In this document: positions 1 to 12,900 of the stretch, piece by piece
How positions within the stretch are numbered: position 1 is the stretch's first letter
Layout: each line of letters begins with the position of its first letter
Source: Hemicentrotus pulcherrimus
Lineage: Eukaryota; Echinodermata; Echinoidea; Camarodonta; Strongylocentrotidae
Assembly: GCA_003118195.1 (NCBI GenBank)
Contig: BEXV01001080.1
Span: 1-64,000, forward strand
Direction of reading: 5' to 3'
Length of the DNA stretch: 64,000 bases
Position numbers and translations under genes: made by a program
Notes under the pieces: generated by a model
Database searches by the model: none
What the model was told of the DNA's origin: nothing
The model's input: only the letters and a program-made list of their open reading frames with translations

Positions 1-1794
1 CATGAGCAAATGCATCCATATCAATCACTATGACATCATATAATTATGACAAAATATCAATAGGACTTTTATCTCTAACTTCCTCTCATTTGTTTCTTTC
101 GATGCATTCCATACTATAAAAGAAGTTAGTAGAAGAGCTATTGCCAAGAGAGGCTGAAGAGGGTTTAATATTGTCTATGAATTTATTTCACTTCCTTATA
201 TTTATGAGAAGATATACAGACCCCGCTTTGATAGTAACAAATAATAGCATTGGATTTGCAGTCTCGCATTTCAAATAATATTATTTTCGATTTTCTGCAT
301 AGGCCTATAGAAAATGACAATATTTCTTCAGTAAATTTAGACAGATTCCGCACATCCGTTTTTCGTTGTAGACCCTGCTATATAATCGCTGTCCATAATA
401 GTTTCACGTGATGATAAACATAACTGAGTGCTTTCCTTTCGGCATTTTGAAATTTATGTTTGTGTATATAATCATATAACTTGACATTATTTTCAAATAA
501 ACGAAACACATCCAAAATGAAAATGTTACTAATGAACTCTTATTAGCCTGAAATACCTGCCGATCGATAATACCCGGGATTTTTCAAAATTTTAAACATA
601 GGTCCAATACGATACTATTCCTCGATCACGCCGTTGTTTGTGTAACATATTTAATCCTTTAGATAGTGGGTCAAGTTGACCTATAAAATCAAAAGGTTCC
701 CATACCTCTCTTTTTCTTACCCCCTTTCTCTATTATTCAGTCGGACAATCGCACATCTTTTATATAGTAAACCCCAGTAAACATAACTCGATCATTAGGC
801 TTAATTTGTATTCTTTACAGACCGGGATTATTCTCGACAGGTCTATATCTATAACAAATTTATTTGTACTATTGTACGGATGAATCCGGGATTAAAACGG
901 AGGTCACGCTTTGCATTCCTGTGACCCCTATAAATAGCCCTCACGAACCGATATGGTTATTGTTTCCTTGACCATGCTCGATCTTGGCTGCTCGTGGACA
1001 AACGAAAAACCGGGGGTGCCCATCTCGAGTACATCACACATAATTTATCAAAGCGTATTTCAGAAGTTGTTCTTGAACCCTGCTTCTTTTTCAAGCGATT
1101 GCAATGTGTCAAGTATTTGTTATCCATGATGTGATGATATATCAATAAAACAACTAGAAATTCCAGAAATATGCTTGGTTATAGGTTTCAGTCTAATCTG
1201 TCCCGAACTTCATTTCTAAAAAATAGAGATAATTATAAGGAGACGTACCCGCGCACTATATACGTCCACATAAATATTCATTAATAGGTCTCCCTCTTCA
1301 TTTATCAGTGAATGTACTAAGAGTTTGTAAGAGTTTGTTGCGGGAATATAATAATTCAAAGGAAAAGTGTGCATATGTTTTAGTATATCGTTATAGTGCT
1401 ATAAATGTATGTTTTAGTTGTTATGCTTGTTTTGTGTATGGTGTGTATAATGTAACGTGGTGAGGGTGCCAACGAGTGTGTGTGCACCCGGCCATGTATG
1501 GACGTCAACACGTTATATAGCGCATCTACACAAAAGAATACACAGGGAACCCTCATTTACACACATTGCAAATTGTGCAGCGGCTTGCATTCAAACTGCA
1601 TCTAATGTATTTGTGTATACGCGCGCGTACTATACTACGTACGTGCACAGACAAAGCGCTGAAGAGAACACCGTTCACTGTTGTGATAATCGGCGTTCCC
1701 GAGCATTAAGTTTACTCTTTAAAAAATCGCCAAATTTCAAGGTATTTTAAGAAACATTACCAGTGGAACATTTTGAACGGATTTCCCGACCAAA
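1..1794 (+). promoter_or_regulatory. Upstream region of RCOR (promoter and 5' UTR, not resolved)
   Basis: No supported coding region. Holds the likely 5' UTR next to the start codon and probably the core promoter. The stretch 1450-1750 is richer in CpG and short GT/CG alternations. An E-box palindrome CACGTG lies at 405-410. I could not fix a transcription start or exclude an upstream noncoding exon. Confidence 0.35.
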
Positions 1795-1933
1795 ATGGGG
1801 GTAGTAGACAAGAACAGCAATTCTAACTCTGAACATAATCATCGTTCGAATGGATCAAATTCCGGGGGTGCCAACTCAAATGGTCACCCGTCGGAGGAAA
1901 GCGGGACGAGCAGCTCTGGAGAAGATGATAATG
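1795..1933 (+). CDS. RCOR: RCOR exon 1: start and Ser/Asn-rich N-terminus
   Basis: Encodes residues 1-47, a low-complexity Ser/Asn/Gly stretch ending in an acidic run (SGEDDN). Donor GTACGT follows, phase 1. A 33-base stretch (1864-1896) recurs exactly in intron 2. Confidence 0.92.
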
Positions 1934-3911
1934 GTACGTATCATAAAGTATCTTTATTTCATTTTTCAGATCTTTTTTCCACATTCTCAAAGATGATTGT
2001 ATACTTTGACAATTTTTCTACATATTCTCCTCACAGAGCCCGGAATGCGTGTTGGTTCTGAATATCAAGCTACTGTTCCCGAACTCCAACCTGGTAAGTT
2101 TACTTTTTTAGTCTAAGCGATCTTGGATAGATCTGTGTGAAGTGGAAAATGACTCAAACTAATATCAAACTATTTTATTTGTTTAATTTACTTTTTTCAT
2201 TAAATCTGGATGTAATTGAAAGTAAAGTAGCGATAACGTGGACAAAATTTATTTTAAATCAAGATAAAATTGTGTTTTGGGGGTAAAAAAATAAATATGT
2301 AGTCATAGTGTAACATATGAGGGGACCCCCGGTTGGAAAGCGAGCACAACGCAACGCTCCGGGGGTGTTCATGATATAACTGATCATGTTTAAAATAATT
2401 AATTTGACTGTCCTATCCCTTTGATTTTTGTCAATTTCCGTGCGATATTTATAATTTATGAAATTTAAGTACTATTACACATTGTATGCTCTTTCCAATT
2501 TAAACTCAATCTGCAAGGTAAGCATTTTGCTATGTTTATGAGTATCGCAATTCATGAATAGGTCGTACACCCCTCGTTGCCTTGCTAGCGAGTATGCAAT
2601 GTTTTACGGCTGGAGAAAGAATGAGGCATTAATTGAGGGGAATCGATAATATAAACCCTCATTTGTGTATTGAAACTACATGTGCGAAAAATATAGATGT
2701 TTTAGATTTAGTCATGCATCAAAGTGCTTACATTCAATATTGGTTCAGGATGTGAATGATTACATTTTTGTTATGTTATGCTTGTTTTTTGTTGCCGGAG
2801 ATTTTTTTTTTTTTAAGGGGGGGGGGTGGTATTTTTTTAAATTTTTGTTGGGTGGTTTGTAGGGTCTTTTAAATCATTTTTCTTATCATTTTTTTCTGTG
2901 ACCTTAGTTTTAGTCTTAGTCTTAGTGGCACTTTTCAATGTATGCCAATTTAATTCCTTGTGAAAAAATTCCCTTAAGGAAATAATATTTCTAGTCAGGG
3001 AGGTGACCTCCCTGATAATGACAATTGATACTTACAGTAGATTTACAAGAAACTGTTCTAATTGATCAATTAATATTGATAACTTACAAGAAACTTGCTA
3101 ATAACCCTTTGGACCTATGGCACTAGATAGCCAGATATTATGAGTGTAATGTCAGTGTAAAAACATACATTTTTGTTTGCTGAGCCTTTTAAAAAAAAAT
3201 TCTTAATTTTTCAAAAAAAAGGAGATTTCCATGTAGAAGGATTTAATTTCGATTTTCAAAAAAAAAACAACAACTAAAAANGGGGGGGTATTTATAACAA
3301 ATGAGCTGAAACTGAAAGATGGCTCAAGACACAGATCAGTGAAAACTGTGAAATGCACTTGTTAAAGACAAGCATTTAATATAGAATTTTGGTTTAAAAG
3401 GGCTAGAAATAAATGTATTAAAAATCATCCTCAAGGTTCAAAGAAACATGTTCATGTAGCTGCATGTAGAATATTGTTTTATGACATGGTCTGTATTGCT
3501 AGACAGAGCAGAACAAATATGTGAATGCCTGAATGGCATATATGTACTCCATAGTCCGACTCCATGCGTAAGTTTCCATGGTGAGTGAATATAGGCCTAC
3601 TGTTAAATATTAAAGTATAATTTTTAAAAAAAGCTATAACAGCATTAATGACAGATTTCAGTAGTGATGGTGAAATGCAGTTTGAATTTTCCAAATTTTA
3701 GCTAGTGTACCAGATTTATAAACAGACTATACCAGCAAGCTGCTCAGCTAAAATGAACGATGAAAAGAGAGATAAAGAGACAAAAAACAATACCGGTAGG
3801 TCTCTTTAACTTTTCGTTTTGTGTGCCTAACCATCCCCTGTACAAAATAGTCCCCCAGTAAGTGTGACTGTAAGAGTCATAATCACAAAAGAATATGGAC
3901 TGTAAAAAGAG

Positions 3912-3948
<37 letters not shown>

Positions 3949-6900
3949 CTTTTGTGTTATTAAGTCACATTGATTTTACAGCCATTAACAGGTTAGTCAT
4001 AGTTGTAGTTGTCATACCATTTTGTAATTGATGTTATATATTGCACGCAAGCAAATAAAATTGAAGAAAAGGATAAGAAGTTTTTCCACCAGACCATGAA
4101 TTGATGTAGAAGTACTTTATGTAAATGTAATTGGAGTGGAAAAATATTAATGCAATATGCTTTCACTCAATTTCAAATGATTTCTTATTATCGTGTGTCC
4201 ATACTCGTGTATCAACACTTGCTATTCAAACCATGGAAATTGGAGCATGCGCATGTTCAAGTTACGCACATTTATTGCTAGGTTTAGAAATGGTACTGAT
4301 CACAATAACTTTGTGGGGTTTCACAAATGTGTACTCTAGTGGCCTATTAACAAAGAGAAACATTTCAGGAAGCAGTTTTTTTCTTCTCCAAACTTCTCAT
4401 GGGAAGTTAAATAGGATAAAATACAGGGGGTGCCAACTCAAATGGTCACCCGTCGGAGCAGAAGCTTGCAGAAATTACCCCTGAAAAGAATGCAGGAAGT
4501 AAATTTCTAGAGTGAAATCATATTTCATTTATATATCTACATATGTCCTTTTAAAAGGAACACCTTGAAATAGATCATTGTCACTTCAGTTTAGTTCTTT
4601 ACATACATGGGGTAGACCCTCATCAAATTTTGGAACGTTTATTCTTTGATAATTGTCCATAAAGTTACATCAATTTATGTATCATGCCTTAAAGGCATAT
4701 TTTTATTATATTCACATGTACATAATTTGATCCTTCTTTTTTTTTTGGTGCTATTTAACATGTGCTTATTTATGTTTTGTTATTGTTAAGTGATGTATTT
4801 GAATTGAAGTAGCACAGAAGGAATGCAGGGAAAAAAATGTGGTAGATGCATGCCATATTCAAATTTGGTCTCTTGCTCTGCCAATGTGACACAAAACAAA
4901 TGAAGAAGTCATATAGCTTTTAAGAAAGTTCATAAAATTTTTCCTAGTGTGAATATCGTTTATCAAAACAATTGATACCTGTTTAAGCATCGTTTCAATA
5001 AACAATCAGGTTTCCATTTTAGTCTGAACATTGTATCATACGTAAATCATACGTATTTAATCGGCAGGGGCTTATTGTGAGCATGCACTGATGCTGATCT
5101 CAACACAACTGGTTTCTTTATAAATGCGATATTGTTATCCAGTCTGTACCCCCCTTTCACTGTGCAATGATTCTTTATGCAACGTATCTTTATAAATGCA
5201 AGTTTTGTATGAATTTACGTTAGCATGCATGAACAAGCTTTGGTCACATGCTGTGCCCTTTGTAAATCTTTATGATGGAAAAGTTACATCACATGAATTG
5301 AGTATCCTGATTGTCTCACAACTATTATGTGTCATTAAAACAAAATCAAGAAGTTGTCAAAATTTACACAGGATCTTTTTTTCAGTCAGAATTTAATACA
5401 AGAATAGACAATTATTGTTCTAAACTTCTAATGATGATAATAATAAGAGTAGTAGGTGGGGGGTGTGCCCAGATATTTTTGACAAAAAATTAGCTGCTTT
5501 TTTTGCAATGGGATTACCGGTACAAGAAATATACATGTACATGTAGGCATCAAACAGAATAACCATCATGATTATTTGTTGGTGATTCTTTTCCATCATA
5601 AGTCTTTTTTGATTTTCTCAACATTACATGAAAATTTGTTAAATGTACTGTACATGTACTGTTTGCAATCATCTGCAAATAGTGTCCGGGTATAGAAGTA
5701 GAAGTAGTAAGATAATAATATAATACACTATAATAATTATGATAATAATGATAATAACATTAATAACAATAAATATATTAATGATATAGATTCATCATCA
5801 TAATTGTTATTGAAACTTTCAAAGTTATTAAAATTAGAACAGGATTGAGGCAGCATGTTCCCCAGGAGCAGGCCCAATACTAATGCTACATGTATATACA
5901 TATGTATCAGTTAGTGCACTAGGGGGGCTGGAGTGAAATTTCTTTTCCCCCTTTTTTTTAGTACCTTAGATAATTCTACCTCCAAATAATTTTAACAGAA
6001 TATACTTGTCAATTATCCTGACTAGAACTTCTGTAAAGATCATTTGAAAATTGTATACCTTTCGCTTTTTGCTTCGTAATGTATCGATTACTAAATAGGA
6101 TTAAATTTTCAATGACTTGTGTTTCACTATGTACAGTGCAATTGGATATCAGTTAGTGGCTCATACCGTATAAACCACATTTAAGGTCAAAGCCTAACAA
6201 AGGTCAAAATGGATCTGCTGTGTAGAAGGGCCCTCTTGATACACGAACATGGACATATCTACAATTCTTCTAAAATGAAAAAGCAAAATTTTTAAACAGT
6301 TTAGAAACTTAACAGACATGTTAAATGTACTTGGTACATTATGTTTAAAAAAATCTAACAAATGAAAATTTATAATATACACAATAAAATTTAAAGGCAT
6401 TTGTTCTGGATTCTCAAAAGAGATATAATATTATCATAAATCAACAATCTTGTGTAATTGGAGTAAATTTTGTACTTGTTTCAGCAACAAACAAATAAAT
6501 AAACATATATATGTCAGAGCTGTGAGCAGTATTTAAACATGAATTAGTTGTGTACAGACTAATACACTAAATGAACATTTTATAACTTTTGGTATACATA
6601 GTACATGTACCTCAGCTCAATTGCTCTTTGCTCTTATTGTATTTTGAATACCAGGAGCAGTGAGCTGTGCTAAAAAGCTCTAGATAAACAAATGTCTGCT
6701 CTCTTTTAAAGGACAATTTCAATAGAGCTTTTTTTAAACAGGAAAATTATTTTCACAGTGACTAGTGTTGCATGTACAGTAAACAAATTTCATGAAAAGT
6801 ATTCATACGTGGATAGATATTTCAATGTACAAAATATTCCAGGAAAAGGATGTTGAGTAATTTGTTTTTTGTTACAGATGCCTTGATGATATTGATATTT

Positions 6901-9900
6901 CACAAAATGATGATACATAACATGTACCTGTTTACATGTATGTCATTTTTTGATAATTTTTGAATATTAAAAGCAGTCAGATGTGACGATTAATTTGTTC
7001 CCTTTGAATTTGTTTAATTCTCTTTAAAGATGAAGTTGAGTTCTGGTCATGCAATTGCATTGTGAAAGAAACGGTGTGGAATGGACCAGAAAGGGTTGAT
7101 CATCTACTTCTAGCATATAAGAATTTGTGTGTTTGCATATATATTCCTAGAGAAGTCTAGTCACGTTGTGTAGGCCTATTGCAAGGTTCTGGAATCATCA
7201 AAATGATAAGAAAATTTGGCCAAGTCATGGTAAACTTACAAACACTGTACACAGAAAGATCTATATGGGACTACACGAACACATGGCGTAAAAATCCTAC
7301 CCCAGAGTTTTACGATGCTACATGACATATTTAGAATATGAAGGCATTTGAAGAGCCATGCTTTTCAGGGAACATGTCTTATCTGATGTTCTTCCATACT
7401 TGCATAATAAGAATGATAATGCTCACAAATTTTTATTCACCTCTTCCCAGAACTCAACCTTCTCTTTAAGAGTGAATATGCTCACAGTTGACATAAATGT
7501 GTATTACTGCCCCAGGCCCCAACCTGGTATAAGGAATTTCTTATCTTTGACTTTGTACATGTAGAGCATCATTTAGGTCTTGGTATATTTATATGCAAAA
7601 AAGAAAAAATATGAGAGAAACAAATTATCTTCAATTTTTCATGTATTTTAATATTGCTGCATTAGATGTTCCTGTTGGTCGCCGTGGAGACAGCAGACCA
7701 GAGGCTCTGCTTGTATGGACTCCAAGCCCAGAAATTCCAGATCCAAAATGTAAGTAGCACTTGTTTACATCTTTGTACCATAGCCATAATAATATGCAAA
7801 TAATAATAATAATAAATAATAGTGGGTTAGCGCTCATGTCAGTCAGATTTGACCCTTATGGCTTATGTCTTGATTTGTTCATGGAAGTGTTGAGACATAT
7901 TTCATGCTTTTCTTTCGAATAAGAATTCATAGATTAAAATATTATGATACAGAAAGTTTTGACCAAGATTTCTGATATTCTGAAAATTGGCCTCGTCATC
8001 CTTTGACTCTTTGATCTTTACTGAATAGAACTAATATACATGTTCATAAGGTGCCACATTCTTTAACTATTTCCCTTAAAAGTGACTGGCACCACTTTGC
8101 TGTTTTAAGCTTTTAGAGAGAGTGCTTGAGAGATACCGGTAAGCTTGGTTAGAGGGAATAAAATAAATGAGGTCCTAAGGAAATTAATTATTGTTGTGTG
8201 AACAGTTCAGAGCTGTAGATGGATAGATAGAAATGGCCATAACAAAGTTGTATTAACACAATTTTATTGAAAGAATATTAATTAATTGAACAATTTCACT
8301 GGAAATATGTTATAATAATAATAATAATAATCTGTTTTTTATATAGCGCTCAATACACCGATCCAACGATGTAGCAACAAAAGGTGTTCAATAAAAGGTT
8401 TAAGAAGTTACTATCCCCTTCTTTCCCATTTAACCTTTATATTCAATCTGTTGTCCAACCAACTCTAACCAAATATCAATCCTAAATGATCCATCTCCCT
8501 ATGTCGTGTAGTGGATGAGTACATCAGCGTGGCTAAGGAGAAGTTTGGCTACAACACCGAACAGGCTTTAGGCATGCTATTCTGGCACAAGCACAGTGTT
8601 GAGAAGTCTCTAGCTGACCTGCCCAACTTCACACCGTTCCCTGATGAATGGACAGTGGAAGACAGGGTCCTCTTTGAGCAGGCTTTCAGCTTCCATGGCA
8701 AGAGTTTCCATCGTATCAGGCAAATGGTGAGTGTTAGTCCTCTTGAGATGGAGCTTGTTCAGAAGTTTATTTATTAAAAATTTTGGTAAAGAAAGACAAG
8801 TGCACTGAACCATTTAATTTCGCAATAACATGAATTGTTTTAAAAACATGTATTGCACCATATAAATGCTCTGAATCATCATTATCGTCATCAATAATCT
8901 GTTAGTTTTTCTGTTTGATAAGCATCAGATATTTTCCAGTAAAAAAAAAAATCCTCCCTATTTCTCAAATTCATAATATATGATTAATTTATTTGAATTT
9001 CCATCCTCTCCCTTTACTGATAAAAAATGTAAATAATTTATAGTGCATGCTATTATTCTCATTAAAAGACTGATCCAAGTTTAGCATTGCATGGAGTTTT
9101 TTTCCTCACATGGTATAATTCTCATGATCTCGTGATAATTTATTTCTCATTTAGCTGCCTGACAAGTCCATTAGCAGTCTGGTTAGGTATTATTACCAAT
9201 GGAAAAAGACACGAACACGCACCAGTCTCATGGACAAGAAGATTGGCAAATCTTCAGCAGCCCCCACTACTCTGAAAGAAGGAGGAACGTAAGTTAGCAG
9301 ATAGTCACTGAATCATGTCAAAATGATAACCCTTTCTTTACCAGCTTTTACCAGGTTTTTATGGTGGATAGCAAAGTTATCATCCATGTTTTTATTAGGT
9401 GTAGAATGTCATTGAGACTTGGTAAACTTGTATTCTACTCTTTGTGAGTGCAGGAGTATCATGGATTACTCATGTTCAATACCAGCAGGTTTTAAAATTA
9501 TGTCAAGTACTTTGTGTAGACCTTGTACTGGCTTCCCAAACTCATGTTCATTTGCCACTTTGCTCTTGAAACAGTTGTCTACATTGAAAACCGGTGGAAG
9601 ATTTTGTGTCCACAAGCGATTTCTCACATGGTTGGAAAACTAAAGATCTATAGTGAGGGTCTATGCATTGTCATGGAATAACCATAAAATAATTAAGAGG
9701 TGCAACTCTATGGAGTACTTTGGAATCTGTGTTTCTGTGTTTATCCATAGAACTTTGATATATTTGTAAGTTTTGTCTTATCTCTCTTACCCATCCCCTG
9801 CAGTGGTGGAGGAGAGGAAGAGCCTCCTAAAGAAGCGGAACCAGCAGAGAGTATGGAGACTGATAAACCTGCTGAAGCTGTCAAGGTTAGCATCACTGTA

Positions 9901-12900
9901 ATACATGAGATAGAAAGAGTGTAACTGTAGGTAGCTGTTTCACAGAGTCACTCTCTAACATCAGTTGTGTTTGATTGAACTTTGCCTTCAAGCATTGGTG
10001 TTGAACAGGGCTTTGTTGACAAAGGTTGTCTTCCCTTCATGCACAAAATGTTATCTGTTTATTTCTTGTACGAGTGGAGTTTAATTTTAGTTCACCATAA
10101 AGTCAGATGTTTTATAATATGAAACAGGACTGAAAGGGAATGCCTGCGAAGTGCAGTTTTCTCCTGTGACATAAAAAAAAAGGTTTTATATATCATTAAC
10201 TTCCAGGTTTTTCCCCCCTATGACATGTATCAAAAGTATGAATAGTGTTTACTTGAATAATTTTTAAAGTCAATTTTGGTTATCAGCCTTCTTTAAATCT
10301 ATCTAAACTCAAAGAACTTTGTAATCTTTGGATACGAGTCTTTGTGGATTATGGTCAACTTGGTGTTTAGGACAGGGCCCTGTCTAATAAACAGTTGCAT
10401 TAGATTCACATGTTGCAAGTCGATCGATCACAATGGCGCAAGATCTGCAACTATAAAGTCTAACGTGCTTTAGACAACCAATCAATTCTAGATTGAAAAG
10501 TCAAGATAATGGCACATGCAATGAATGTTCTTTCTCATTTTGATTGTAGGATGCAGGAGGGACTTCAAGCAAGAGTGTGTGTGGTAACTGTGCTAGTTCA
10601 GTCACTCAGCTGCATACTACACCCAAAGGACAGTTATGTAATGCCTGCTACAGCTACTGGAGGTATGACACCTTTCTTTCCATTTTATAAATCCATACTG
10701 CATGCAGATATGAGGAGCCTTTCGTTCCACATTCAGGCTTACTTTGTTTTTAGTATATTGTTGGAAAAATAGCCCTAAATGTTACAAAATAAACTTGTGT
10801 TAAGCATTATGATACAGATATATAATTATAATGAATGCCTGTACAATTATGTTCTAGATCAAATTTATTTGTTTATTTTGTCCTAAAAGTGGAGCAGAAT
10901 TTTGTTTTTTGTTTAATGAAAGTTACCTTATAACATATTATGACACAAGAATCAGGGTGAACAAAAGAGTAATACAAACAGCCTGTAACTTTACAGTGTT
11001 CATAAATTTCCACTTTCTTTATTTTTCCTAGGCTTGCTTTTCCTTCATTGTGTGTTACTCTTTATTTTATCATTTTTCCCTTCACCTTCTACAATCTATG
11101 CATTTTCATTACTTGAAGACGCACAGGTGTTATGCGGACCCACGTGGGCCCGGTGAGAAACGAGATCCAGACCCACCATCGCCATCACCCCATGAGGATG
11201 AAGAAGAAGCCTCCGCGAGGGATGTATGTGGATCGTGATGACCTCCTTGCCATGGCAACCACTCAGGCTGATGCCATCTTCAAGGGCCTGGATGCAGACA
11301 TTGTTAATCTCAAACGCCAGGTAAGAGAGAGAGAGAGAGAGAGAGAGAAAGGGGGAAAGGAAAGTATGCTTGTGCAGACAGGAAGCCATAAAACTGGCTA
11401 CATTTATGAGGATGCATTGTGTGCTAACCAGAACAACAACCTCAACTACACACTTTCATTTCCTGTTTTCAAATTTGTTCTGTGTCTCACTAATTAAACA
11501 GGTTTTGCATCAGTAATTTTCCTTTTTATGATTATTCAACCAAGACAAATCATTGAAAGATTATCATGATGCATAGTGAATATTATTATTGGGCAGACGT
11601 GCTTCCTGCCATGGGAAATGGTTGTTTTTTATGTGTACAGTTTTATACGTTCCTTTATTGATATTTTGTAGGTAATGGTAATTTTGAGCTATGCAAAACT
11701 GTATAAATACAAGTCTAGTTGTCTTATATAAAAATGACTGACACCTATTGAACAACAATCTAAATGTTATTTGAGTGTAGTAAAATATCCAAACATGCAT
11801 GTGATGTCTCAAAATGTTAGATTTTAATGCATCCCATCAGAGGGACAAACATTAAAGCACTGATAATATTATCCTTGCTGCGTAAGCGTGGTGATATCAA
11901 CCAACATTATAAGTCTGTTGCAAGATTTCCTGCTGCTTAATTCATGATCTCTGCATCTGGCAACACCAATTTTCAAGTAGCTCTTTGTCTTGCAAATCTG
12001 ATGCATCTTGTGATGACATATTTATGAATTTATCTGCAATAAATGTGATCTTCATTTCATCTACAAAATGAATCAAACCCAATTATGTGAGAAACCGTCC
12101 TAAAAAATGTGACTTTCTAACGTTCTGAAAATGTATGTTAGATCATGCTTCACTTACCATATAATTTATTTTTTTAAACTGCTGGAAAAAGGAGTTCAGT
12201 TAATAATACTTCTTTTAATCTCAGTATCTGAAGTAACATACTTTTTCTTTGTTTAATTCAATAATAGCTCCAGGGCAACAAACAAATGGTAGGTCAACAG
12301 AAGGAGAAGATGATAGACATTGATACACTCCGCCCCCCTGAACCTGCCCAGCGCAACAAATCAAGCTGGACCAATGATGAACAACTGCTAGCTGTACAAG
12401 GTAAGCAAAGATACATCTTGTTGTTTATCTACAAATGTAATGGAGTTTGATGATCATTTGCTATTGATCAACTCAAGTGCCAAGGGTAGAAGGCAAACAT
12501 TTAGATATCTGTAATACCTCTCGTTTTTTTGCCAGATTTTCTGTCCACTCAGAAAAAATTGTATGTGCTTTAATCTTTACCTTTCTGCAACTATTGCCTT
12601 GTAATGTCACTAACTGTCTTATTGCAGGCAGCCTTCATAATCATATTGTAAACATATAATCTATCTGTACCAGTTGGTAATTGGAGAGGCAGTGTGTAAT
12701 CCTTGATACAGCTGTTAGGGCTAAGCATTGTAATTGGCAGTGACCGCCTTCATTTTGATCATTTTGAAGAAGAAAAAAACACCATGAATATCTCATAATC
12801 TGTGATAATTACCATCTTTGGCCCTGCTTTGGATGCCGTACGTGTTGCTTGTTACAGCCATTAGGGCTAAGTGATATCATTGGCAGTGACCACCCTAATG

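Larger units (their letters stand above)
2094..7665 (+). other. RCOR intron 2 (5.6 kb)
   Basis: Largest RCOR intron. Holds a single N at 3281 in an A/G homopolymer run, a (TA)n run near 3914, the 33-base exon 1 echo at 4426-4458, and AAT/ATA-rich low complexity around 5690-5790. No further coding exon is needed between the ELM2 exons, since frame continues directly. Confidence 0.8.

Noticed and set aside
1457..1750. 97-codon open frame upstream of RCOR
   Set aside because: Composition is repetitive (GT/CG-rich), no homology recognised, and it overlaps the probable promoter and 5' UTR.
4131..4484. 117-codon open frame in RCOR intron 2
   Set aside because: No recognisable domain; it reads the exon 1 echo in a different frame and exon 2-3 splicing does not need it.
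11127..11238. Alternative acceptor at 11127 for RCOR exon 8
   Set aside because: Joins out of frame and soon loses similarity to CoREST; the AG at 11117-11118 keeps frame.
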